Origin: Aureococcus anophagefferens
Taxonomy: Eukaryota; Sar; Pelagophyceae; Pelagomonadales; Pelagomonadaceae
Reading direction: 5' to 3'
Length of the DNA stretch: 64,000 nucleotides
Assembly (NCBI RefSeq): GCF_000186865.1
Contig: NW_008705567.1
Span: forward strand, 1,690,117-1,754,116
Both the position numbers and the translations under genes were made by a program. Shown here piece by piece: positions 25,601 through 37,600 of the stretch. The notes beneath the pieces were generated by a model. It was not told the origin of the DNA. It saw only the letters and a program-made list of their open reading frames with translations, and searched no databases. Each line of letters opens with the position of its first letter. The stretch's first letter is position 1.

Positions 25601-28600
25601 GGGGCAGCACAAGGGTGATTCAACGTCGCTTCAACGTGCGTGTTCCGCGCGCGCGCGTTCTGGAGAAAGCATCCACGCTTCGAGACCGTTCCGAGAGATG
25701 ATCGCTCGTCCAAAAATCAGCCGAAACGAGCGGAAACCGACCGAGAGAGGAGCCTTTGAAGTTGGGAAGTTCGCACCCTTTTGCTGCCCAGGTCATGGTC
25801 TCGCCGCCGCGCGTGCACCTCAAGGCCGGCCGGCTGCGGAAGACGACGGTGGTGCTGCGGCGCACGGACGTGGCCGTGACGCTCCGCGACAACCGCACGG
25901 GCGCGCCCGTGTCGACGACGCGGCGCGACGCGCCGACCAGCGTCCGCGTGGAGCTCGTGCCCATCCGCGACGACGCGGCGCTCGAGGCGGAGCTGCTCAT
26001 GGGGGGCGCGGCCCACGCGCCCTTCGCGCCGCCCGTCGTCTTCGAGCGGGGCGACGACGCGCGCGCCGACCGCTTCGGGAATCCCAAAACCGTCGCCGTC
26101 GGCGCCGCGTACCGCGTCCGCGTCGTCGCGGACGAGCGGCTGCGGCTCGTGGCGCCGATCGACCCGGTCGTGTTCGACGGGTCGGTCTTCGGCCCGCCCA
26201 AGGACCTGGCCCCCATCGAGGCCCTCATGCTCGAGGCCGCGCGCCTCGCGAAGCGCGGGCGCGATCCTTTGGCCGACGACGAGCTCGCGTGGGAGATGCG
26301 GCGGCGTTTAGCAGCGGTGCTCGACGTGCGCGTCGAGCCCATCGTCTGCCACGTCGTGTTGGACGTCGTCGACGCGCGGACGAACCTGCCGGCGGACGAC
26401 GTCGTCGTGAGCTTCTCGCACGCGCATTTCGGCACGTTCCGCGCGGGCCACCGGCGCGGCGAGCTCCTCGACGTGCCCTGCCCCGGCGGCGGCGCCGCCG
26501 TGGAGGTCGACGTCGTCGCGGAGGCGGCGGACCGCGTCCAGCTCGACCCCAGGGTCGTCACGCTCCGCGCGGGCTGCGGCAACCCCGTGACGCTGTACGT
26601 CCGCGACGCGGACGTCGTCGTCCACTGCGTCGACGCGGACACGGGCGAGGCCCTCGAGCCGGCGAATCTCCACCTGGAGACGGCCGTGGGCTCGCCGCGG
26701 GCGCCGCCGCACGAGTACCTGACGCGCGCGGTCGACGCGTCCGGCCCAGGGCAGCAAAAGAGAGCGAAATTCCCAACTTCAAAGGCTCCGATCTCGGCCG
26801 TTTTCCACTCGTTTCGGCTAATTCTTGGACGAGCGATCATCTCTCGGAGCGGTCTCGACGCGTGGGCGCTTTTTCCGGAACGCGCGCGCGCGGAACACTC
26901 ACGTTGAAGAGACATTGAATCACCCTTTTGCTGCCCAGGTCCGGCCGCGCGCTCGTCGCGCCGGGCGTCGAGTACGCGGTCCACGCGGTCGTGCCGCGCT
27001 ACCGCGCCGTCGGGAGCCGCACGCTCCGCGCGACGACGGCGGACTTCCGGCATCTCGATCCGCACCTGCCCATGCAGTGCACCGTGCGCTTCGAGCCCTG
27101 CGAGGTCGATTTGGACGTCCGCGTCGAGGACATGGCGACGGGCATGCTCCTGCAGCGGGTCCACGTCGCCCTGGGGCCCCACGTGCTCGGGTCCGCGCGG
27201 GGCGTGCTGGCGCCGTTGGCCCTGCCGCCGGGCGCGCGCGACGCGCGCTGGCCCGTGGAGGCGGCGTTCCGGGGCTGGGTGCTGTGCGCGCCGCGGACCG
27301 TGGACGTGGCCGCGGCCAAGGTCCGGGGCGCGCCCCAGATGGTCACGGTGCTCATGCGGCGCTGCGAGGTGCTCGTGGCGGCCGTCGACGCCTTCACGCG
27401 GGAGCCCCTGGCCCACGCGGCCGCGCGGCTCAAGCCCGCGGACGGCAACGACGCCGCGGCGCCCTGGGAGCTCGTCCACGACGACGCGCCCGGCGAGGCG
27501 GGGTTCGTCGTGGACGTCGCGGGCCCGCGGCGCGGCGCCGTCTGCGCGCGGCGCGACGACCGCTACGACGTCCGCTGCGACGACGGCGGCGAGGAGCGCG
27601 GCTGCGCCGTCGCGGAGCTCCGGCGCGCGTCGGGCGAGCACGCCGCGGCCTACGAGCTGGAGGACCGCGTGGAGCTCCGGCGGCGCGGCCAGGGCGACTA
27701 CACGCTCGAGGCGACGTGCGAGGGCTACCGCCAGGCGAGCCACTGCGAGCTCCTGGCGAACGACGGCGTGCGGCCGACCCCGATGACCTTCGCGGTGCAG
27801 GATTTCGTCCGGTTGCCCGCGCGCGAGCCCCTGCGGCTCACCGTGGAGCTCGAGGCCTTGTACGGCCACGCGGACGTGCGCGTCTTGGACGGCGCGGGCC
27901 GGCCCTTGGACGACGCGGACGTCTGGATCGACCGCCACTACGTCGGCAAGCGCCGCGGCCGCGTCCGGCTCCGGCTGCCCGGCGGCGGCGCGCCCCACGG
28001 CGCCAAGGTCGCCTGCGTCTGCCCGGGCTACGTGCTCATCCGCCCGGCGACCGTGGAGCTGCGCTGCGGCGCCTGCGTCGCCGTCGCGGTGGAGATGCAG
28101 CGCTGCGCGGCGCTCGTCCGCGTCGAGGACGCGCGCGACGGCGCGCCCGTCGACGCGCGCGTCTGCCTCGTGCCCCTGCGGTCCGCGGACAGCGGCCACC
28201 GCGCGCCGCCCAAGTGGGTCCAGGTCGGGTCCAAGGTCGAGGCCGTCTACCCGGACTCGGGGGGCTGGTACGGCGCCGTCGTCCGCGGCGTCCACGGCGA
28301 CGGCACCTACGACGTCGACTTCGACGACGGCGCGCGCTGCGACGGCGTCGGGCCCTGGCACGTCCGCGAGCCGGGCAAGGAGGTGCTGTCGAAGCCCGCG
28401 CCGCTCAAGGCGGACCACGACTTCGACGAGACGCTCGACGTCCAGGCGCAGACGTGGTGCGACTGGCGGACGATGAAGCCCGTGGGCGTCGACGTCCAGC
28501 CCGCGCGGTACCGCGTCGTCGTCCACGACGCCTCCGGCGACTACCGCCAGGTGAGCCACCTCGCGCCCGTGGAGATCCGCGGCGCCGAGCTCCTGTCGCT

Positions 28601-31600
28601 CGACGACGCGCTCGCCGCGCACCGCGTGCCCGACAAGGCGAAAGCGGCGGCGCCCGCGGGCCTCTTCGGCGGCCTCTTCGGCACGTCCAAAAAGGCCAAG
28701 GAGACGGCCGCGGCGTCGGGCGCCAGGGCCGCGGCGCTCCTGAACGAGCTCCGCGCGCGCGACGCGCGGAGCCGCGTCGCCGTGCTCGTCGTCAAGGTCG
28801 CGCCGCGGTGCGCGAAGGCGACGATCCAGGTCTTGGACGGCTCGGGCCTCGCGCCCCTGCCCGAGGCGTCCGTGAAGCTCGGCCGCGTGGTCCTGGGCAC
28901 GCGCCGGGGCAACGTCGAGGTCGACTGGGCGAAGATCGCGCCCGGGGACAGTCTGGCGCCCGCGTGCCCGTGGCAGCACGCGGCGGGCGCGCGCGTCACG
29001 GGCTCCGGCGTGCCCGTCGCCGTCGACGCGGCGCTCGACGGCTTCGTGCACATCTCGGAGACGACGGTGCCCTTCACGGCGTCCGGCGTGACGCGCGTCG
29101 TCGTCACGATGCGGCGCGCGACGGTCGCGCTCAAGACGGTCGACTCGGTCACGGGCGCGGCCCTCGGCGACGTCGCCGTGGACCTGCAGCCCCTCGACGG
29201 CCAGGCGCTCGTGTCCTGGCCCCTGGGGCACGTCTACGACGGCAACGACGGCGCGCGGTTGGCCGCGCCGCGCGTCGTCGTCGTCGGGAGCCGCTACCGC
29301 GCGGTCGCGCAGGGCAGCCGCCTGCGCCAGGTGTCGCCGGACCCGGCGGCGGTCATGACCTTCGGGCGCCACCTCTGGGCCAACGGCCTGCCGAGCGACT
29401 GGGACTACGAGCTCGTCGTGCGTTTGGAGCGCCGCGTCACGGCCGTCGACGTCCGCGTCGTCGACGCGGGCCTGAACGACGCGGTGCTCCACGACGCCAA
29501 GGCCGTTTTAGGCGCGGGCGCGGGCGGCGCGTCCTTCAGCGCCGCGGAGGGGTGGACGCAGGACGTCGAGGTCGCGCCGGGCGCGAAGGTGCTGCGCGAC
29601 GTCGCGGCCCGCGCGGCGCTCGAGGGCTACCTCCAGCTCCCGCCGCGGACGCTCGACATCGTCGTCGGCGACGGCGGCGCGCCGCGCGTGCTGCGCATGC
29701 GGAGTCTGGACGTCGTCGTGCGGCCCGTGTCGACCTACGACCGCAAGGCCCTCGACGACGCGGAGTGGCGTCTGGTGGTCGAGATGGCCGACGAGGACGT
29801 CGACGGCGAGGCGCGCGCGCGCGTCGCGGCCGTGCCGCGGTCCGCGCGCGACCGCCAGCGCGTGCGCCTCGGCGAGCGCTACGTCGCGGACGTCGGCTGC
29901 CCCGGCTGGCGCCTGACGACGTCCGCCGCGCGGCTCGTCTTCGACGTCGACGAGCGCGTCGGCGAGTTCGAGGCCCACGCGCCGGGCGACGCCGTGCCCT
30001 TCGAGGTGCCCATGGAGGCGACGACGGCGCTCGTGCGGCTCGCGTCCGTCACCGTGGCGAACGGCGTCGCCGGCGACGTCCGCGACAGCAAGCTGAGCGC
30101 CGCGGAGACGCCCATCCCGCTCCTGGACGTCGTCGCCGTGCCCCTGCCGCGCCTCCTCCACGCGGCGGACAAAGTGGACCTCGAGATCACGGCCTTCGTG
30201 CCCGACCCGTCGCTCGACTTCGTGAGCCCGCGGACCGTGACCGTGAACCCGGGCGCGCGCGCGGCCGACGGCTCCTGGCCCGCGGTCACGGACGTCGACG
30301 CCGTCTTCAAGCGCTTCCACCTCATCGTGACGATCCTCGACGAGAAGCGCAACGAGCTCCGCGACGCGACGTGGACCCTCGACGGCGAGTCGCTCGTCGC
30401 GTGGCGCAAGGTCGCCGAGGGCCACCGGACGCAGCCCATCGGCTCCGGCGGCAAGCACCACGTGCACCTCGACACGCGCTACAGGCTCCGGGTCTCCGCG
30501 TCGGGCCGGTCCCAGGTCGACTTTAGGGAGCCCGTCGAGTTCGTCGACGGCGACTTCACGAAATCCGCGACGAAGGACGGCGGCTGGGAGTGCCGGCGCC
30601 AGATCGTCTGCGTGCCCTGCTGCGCGACCGTCGAGCTCAACGTGCTCGACGCGACGACGCGCGAGTCGCTGCCCCAGGCGGCCGTGGAATTCTACGGCGC
30701 GCGGTCGAAGACGAAGCTGCCCTACCTGCTCTGGAACTCGGAGGGCACGGCGCCCGACGACGCCGGCGTGCGCACGATCAAGCTCGACAACGTGCCCGGC
30801 GGCGGCGACGAGGTCCAGCTCGCCGTGTCCGCGACGCTCCCGGGCTACACGCACATCGACCCGAAACTCTTCGAGCTCCGGGCGACGCGCGCGGACGCGG
30901 CCGTCGTACAATTGGAGCTCCTCATGCGCAAGTACTACGTCGTCGCCGACGTCGTCGACCCCCGCGGCGACGAGCTCCGAGTGAGGGGCGCGGGCGTCGA
31001 GCTCCGGCCCGCGACCCTCGCCGACGCGACGGACGACGTCGCCAAGAGGCAGCGCGCCGCGGCTGTGGTGACGTTCAAGCCCGCGGACGTCACGGGCCAA
31101 TCGCCCGTGCCCGTCGTGCTGGGCGTCGTCTATGATGTGGTCGCGACCCACCTGGAGCCGCCGCGCGCGGTGCAGCGGGAGCACCTCTTCCGCGGCGCGT
31201 GGCGCCCGGGGCCGGAGACGATCTGCTTTCGGGAGGAGGACTTCCACGAGCTCGAGCGGAAGGCGTCCGAGGCCACGCGGAAGATGAAGAAGAACGCCGT
31301 CTCCGACGATCTGCGCTACCCCTTCCTCAAGCGCATCGTCGAGCGGCCGACGTGGCGCGCGCTCCACAGCTGGACGCTCGCCGCGCGCGCGAAGCGGAGG
31401 CCCGACCTGAGAGCGCCCCCGTACGCCCTCAAAGTCCGCGCGATGGCGACGCACTGCGCCGTCGACGTCGCCGTTTTGGACCCGGAGGGCGCCGCGCTGA
31501 CCAAGGCCGCGGTGCGCTACAAAGCGCGCGGCGCGGACGCCTGGTCCGCGCTGGGCGCGCCGCGTCTGGCGGACCTGACGATCCCAAATGGGGGGCTCCC

Positions 31601-34600
31601 GACAGTTATGGCCTTTGAGGCGACGCTCCCGGGCTACCTCTCGGAGTCGCCGACGACGGAGAAGACGCTCTTCGCGACGTACCGCGCCGCGCAGCCCCAA
31701 AACGCCGCCGTCGAGCGCGTCGAGCTCGTTTTACGGCGCGTCGACGTCGCGATCCGCGTCACGGACGGGGACGGCGCGGCGCTCACGCGAGCCAAGGTCA
31801 CGCTCGCGCCCGACGACGCGCGCGCCCCGGCCCCCGCCGACGGCGCCGCGGCGCCGGCCGCGGCGCCCGTCGACCCGCCCCCCGCGGCCATCGCCGACTC
31901 GGACGACGAGGACGCCGCGGCCGACGCGGAGCTCGAGATCGACGACGACGGCCTCTACGGCCGCGGCCGGCGCCGGCGCCGCCGCTACCGGCTCGCGGCG
32001 TCGTCGCCGGGCCTCCAGCCGCGGACGTCACTTGTGGCCATCGCGGACGCCGGCGTGCGCCAGCACTGGGCGGCGCGCGGCGTCGACGCGCCCCTCGTCT
32101 TCACCATCGCGCTCGCCAGGGCCGTCGCGCACGTCGGCGTGACCGTCCGCGACCTCGCGGGCGCGGTCCTTCCCGACGCCGCGCTGGAGGTCGCCGGCCA
32201 GAAACTCCGCGCGGGCGACCACAGCGTACCGGCGGCGCCCCTCGTCGAGCTCGACGCGGGCGACGCCTTCGAGCGCGCGCTGTCCTCGTGTGTCCTCGAG
32301 GGCTACTTTGCGTGCTCGCCGAAGCTCCCGGGCGTCCTCGCCGCGTCGGCGAGGGACCACGGCGTCGACACGCCCCTGCGGCTCGAGGTCATCATGCAGG
32401 AGACCCTCGTCGTCGTGCAGCTCGTCGAGCGGCGGCGCAACGTGCCCATCGCGGCGCCGCTCGGCTGCAAGTTCGTCGCGACTTTGACGCCCGTCGAGGA
32501 GCCGCCGGCGGAGCTCGAGGATGCGGACCCGCCCCAGGAGTTCGAGGACGTGCGCTACCCGTTCCTCAAGCGCATCGTCGAGCGGCCGGCCTGGCGGGGC
32601 CTGCACTCCTGGGCCGCGGCCGCGGGCGCGGTCCGGGCGCCGAACACGGAGCCGTTCGCGGCGCTCTCCGCGGAGCTCGAGGCGCGGCGGCGCGCGGAGC
32701 GCCTGGCGCTGACGCGGCGCCACTACCCCGTCGTCGTCACGCAGGTCGACGAGCCGGCGTCCGTCGTCTGCGGCGTGCGCTATTTAGTAGCCATCGACGT
32801 CGTCGCGGAGGACGGCTACGCGCCGCCCGCGCTGCGGCAGGTGAGCCACGACTCCGTCGACGCCGCCGCGCTCTTTACGGAGCAGCAGTGGCTCGACCGC
32901 GTCCCGAAGGACGGCTGCGATTTTAGGGTGGACCCCGTGCCGCTGGTCGTGAAGATGGAGCGCGACGCGAACTTGATCCTCGACGCGCGCGACGCGGACT
33001 CGGACGCGCCGCTGCCCGACTGCAGCGTCGAGCTCGGCGGCGTCGTCTTCGGCACGCAGCGGGGCATGCTCGATTTGGACGACGACATCGAGACGCTCAT
33101 GGTCGGCGACGAGGACCATCTGGACGACGCGCTGACGACGCGGACGCCGACGCGGCGCGGCCCGCCCGCGGCGACGCGGCGCGTCGAGCTCCGCGGCGAG
33201 CTCCGGGGCTTCGTCCAGGTGTCGCCGCCGGCCGTGGACATCGACGGGCGGCGGCGCACGTCTCTGGTCGTGCTGATGCGGCGCGCGCTCGTCGTCGTGG
33301 ACGTGCGCGACGGCGGCGGCGACGAGAGCCTGTTCGAGCGGCTCTTCGCCGCGGAGAGCTCCGCGAAGTGCGTCGTCGCGCTGACGCGGACCGACGACGC
33401 GCACAAAGAGCCGCTGCGGCCCGTGCGGCCGCCGGGCGACGGCGAGGCGCCGGTGTTCGCCGTGGAGCCCGACGCGGCCTACGATCTCGAGGTCTACTCG
33501 AAGGACCGCGTGACGCACCGCCGCGCGCTCCGCCTCGACGGGGGCCTCTTTTTAGCTTCATCGGAGCCCCACGCCCTCGTCGTGCGGCTGCTGCGCTCGA
33601 CGGTGCGCGTCGACCTGTCCGTCGTCGACGCCGTCACGAAGGCGCCCCTCGCGGGGCGGGCGGCCGTCGGCAAGACGGACGTCGGCGAGGCGCGCGGCGA
33701 GGTCGACGTCGCGCTGCCGCCGGCGGACGCCGGCGTCGTGCGCCTGCCCCTGCGCTGCGAGCTCGACGGCTACGTGCTGCGCGCGCCGCGTTTTGTGGAT
33801 TGCGCGCGCGGCGCGGTCGCGCGGTGCGCTTTGGAATTGCGGTCCGCGGACGTCGCGGTTAAAGTCGTCCTCGCGGGCCCGCGCCACGGCGGGCCGGACA
33901 ACGCCGACGACTGCGCGGTCGCGCTGGCGCCGCGGCGGAGCGGCCAGGCCGTCGCGGCCTTTGGCGCCGGGCCCCTGCGGTCCGTCGCGCGGGTCGTGGA
34001 AGGAGCGGCCTACGCGTGGGCCTTGACCGGCGACAGCGGCGACGCCTACGCGCTCGTCCGGGAGGACGCCGAGTCGCGGCCGCGCTTCCAGGCGTCGGAC
34101 TGGGACGCGCTCGAGCGCGACGAGCCCCTCGAGGTCGTCGTCCGCGTCGCGCGGAAGGCGGGCGAAGCAGCGGTAGCGGTCGACGCGGACGCGCCCGCGG
34201 CCGCGGTCGTGCTGGAGGTCGTCGACGGCGACGGCGCGGCCGTCGACGCCGCGGAGATCTACGTCGGCGCCGTCAAGCTCGGCACGAAGCGCGGCGCCTG
34301 CGCCGTGCCCGTCGCGGACGGCTTCGAGAGCGGCGGGTTCGCGCACGCGGACGTCGCCGCGCGGTGCCCGGGCTACGCTCTGATCGGCCCGAAGCGCGTC
34401 CGGCTCCAGCCCGAACGCGAGGGGCCCACGACGTTGCGCGTCGTGCTCCGCGCGGCCCGGGTCGCGCTGCGCGTCGTCGACGGGTCGCTCGACGGCGACG
34501 GGTCGCGAATGAAGGAGCCGCTGCCCGGCGCGTGGCCCGAGGTCCGCGGCCTCGGGTCCTACGACGCGGCGCTGTCGGCGGTGGACGGCGAGGGGTTTTG

Positions 34601-37600
34601 TATTCTGGACCCCGACGCGGCCTACCGGCTGAGCGTGCGCTGGGACGCGCTCGGCCGCGGGCCGGGCGCGCGGTACCGCGTCCGCCGCGCGACGCTCTCC
34701 GACGACGGCGCCGCGGACCCGGCCATGGCGGGCCGGACGCGCCTCGAGTGGGCCGCGGGCTTTGGGGACGACGGCGCCGTGCTCGCGCCGGGGCACCTCG
34801 AGCTCTGGCTCGCGCGGGGGCGGGCCGCGCGCGCCGCGGGCGCGCCGCACGAGCTCCACACGCCCTACGGCGCCGAGCGGGCGCTCCTGCCGCTCCTCCT
34901 CGCGCGGGAGGACGACGACGCGTCCCTGGACCTGCCCCGGCGGTTCCGCGCGTGGGCCTCGGACGGCGACGTGTCCGACGGCGTCTTCGCGGAGGGCGTG
35001 CGCCACGTCCACGCGAGCCTCGCGGACTTGCCCGTCGACGAGCTCGCCGGCGTCGCCAAGGCCCTGCGGCGCGCCGTCGGCCGGGCGCCGAGGGACGCCG
35101 ACGCGGCCGCGGCGGCCAACGGCGTCGTTTTGGCCGTGCCCGCGGCCGCGTTCGAGCGGCCGGGCGACGTCCGCGTGGACGTCGAGGTCGAGCCCGTCAC
35201 CTGCGAGCTGCTTTTGGAGGCCTGCGAGGAGGCGACGCGCGTCGAGATCCCGCTCCACGCCTGCCACGTCGTCGCGGCCTGGGAGCTCCGCGGCGAACTG
35301 TCCGCCGCGACCGAGACCCTCGAGCGCGCGCGCGGCATCTTCCAGGTCGCCGCGCCGGGCGGCGGCGCCGCGGCGACGCTCATACTCAGGCTCGACGTGC
35401 CCGGCTACGCGCCCTGGGAGGCGCGCGTCGCCGGCCGCGCGGGGCGGCGCGCGAGCGCCGTCGCGGCGCTCCGCGAGATCGCCGCGGCGATCGAGCCCGC
35501 CGCGGCGCCCGCGGACGCCCTCGCGCTGACGAATAAGGCGGAGCCGACGACGCTCGTCGACGTCTGGGACGCGTCGAGCCGCGCCCTGCTCGCCGCGGGC
35601 GAGACGGACGCGCGCGACGTCGCGCCCGTCGTCGCGGAGCTGCCCAAGTACGTCCTCGTGAGCCCGCTGACCTTCCCGCTCAAATGGAGCGGCGACGTGC
35701 GGCGCGTCACGCTCCACATGCGCAAGGCGACCGTGGTGGCGACGGCCTACGACGCGCGGGGCCGGGGCCGCGCGGCGCCGTTCGCGCGCGTGTCCGTGCG
35801 CCGCGACGACGACGACGACGGCGCCGCGGGCGCGGTCGTCGCCGCGGCCGCGGGCCACGTCGAGGCCGACGTGTCCCTCGGCGCGGCCTATAGTCTGACG
35901 GCGGCGGCCGACGGCTGGGCCCAGGTGACCTACGAGACGCGCGCGCGCTTCGCGCCGCGCCACTTTCGCCGGCAAGAGCTCGACCGCCGCGCGCCGCTGC
36001 CGCTCCGCGTGGACCTGGAGCCGACCGTGGTCGACGTGAATTTGGTCGTCGTCGACGCGGCGACGGAGGAGGATCTGGACGAGGCGCTCGTGTCCATCCA
36101 CGGTATCGACGTTGGCGAGAATAGAGGAATAGTGACGCTGGACCTCGCGGAGCTGCGCGCGCGGGGCGCGGGCGCCTGGGTCGCCAAGGACGGCGCGCTG
36201 GCGCTGCCCCTGCGCGTCAGTGCGCGCCTCGACGGCTTTTTAGACGTGGAGGAGCACCGCTGGGTCCGCGCGGGCGCGCGCGAGCCGGGGACGGCCGCGG
36301 CGACGTGCACGGTGCTGTTGCGGCGGTCCGAGGTCGCGGCGTTGTGCGTCGACGCGGCGAGCGGCGACCCCGTCAAGGATTTAATTTCGGTGACCCTCAT
36401 CCCCGAGTTCGGCTGGGCCGAGGACGCCGCGACCGCGGCCGCGAAGGCCGCCGGGTCCGTCCACTTCGACCGCGTGTCGCGCGCGGACGTGCTGCGGTGG
36501 ATCGCGGCGGAGAAGGACGAGGCCGAGGCCGCGGACCTCTTCGACGACGAGTTCGCCGAGCCCCGGCCGGCGATCAACGCGGCCGTCGTCGCGCGCGAGG
36601 CGACGCTCCGCGCGCTCGCGACGCCGAGCTGCTCCACGAGGGAGCTGCTCAAGGCCCTCGGCGACCTCGCCCCCGCGGACGTGCCCGGCGACGAGCTGCG
36701 GCGCGTCGTCGACGAGATGTCGACGCACGGCACGCGGAGCGTCGCGGTCGGCGCGCGGTACGCGGTCCGCGCTAGGGCAGGAAAAGAGTGCGACATGTCC
36801 AACTTCAAAGGTTCCTCTCTCGGCCGTTTTCCGCTCGTTTCGGCTGATTTTTGGACGAGCGATCATCTCTCGGAACGCTCTCGAAGCGTCAACGCTTTTC
36901 CCGGAACGCGCGCGCGCGGAACACTCACGTTGAAGCGACGTTGAATCTCTCTTGTCCTGCCCAGGTCCGCGCGAGCCACGTCGACTACGTCGCCGCGGAT
37001 CCCGCGCAGTTCGTGCGCTTCGACGCGCGGGGCTGGCGCTCCATCCCGCCGGCGCAGCCGCGCGTCGTGACCATCCCCGTGACGCCCGTCTTCGTGGACG
37101 TCGCCATCACGGTCGTCGACGACGCGACGTCGTCCGAGGTCGAGGACGCGGCCGTGAGCTTGGGGGACGAGCGCCTGGGGCTGACGCGCAAGGCGCGCCT
37201 GCGGTCCTTTTTTACGAATTCCATCGGTCCCAAGGACGTGGCCGTCGCGCTCGCGCACCCGCGCTACGTGCTGCTGGAGCCGCGGACGGTGACGCTCGCG
37301 CCCGGCGCGGGCGAGACGTCGATCGCGTGCCGCGCGCGGCGCGCGACGGTCGCGCTGCGCCCGACGCGCGACGGCGTGCCCGTCGACGGCGCCGTCTGCG
37401 CGTTGAACGACGTCGACGCGTCGCTGCCGCGCGGCGCCGGCGTCGAGCTCGGCGCGGCGTACGTCGTCTCGGCGACACACGACGCGCTGCTCCAGATCGA
37501 GGCCCGGACGCTGAGCTTCGACGAGCACGACTTCCGCGGTGTTTTGGACGCATCCCAGCCCCTCATCGTCGACGTCCCCATGGAGGAGCGCGGGTCATAC

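Noticed and set aside
25620..29492. 1,290-codon open frame on the minus strand inside the giant gene
   Set aside because: It is the Arg/Val/Asp/His-rich reverse reading of GC-saturated coding DNA, crosses two introners, and shows no domain. Similar long shadows occur opposite most genes here.
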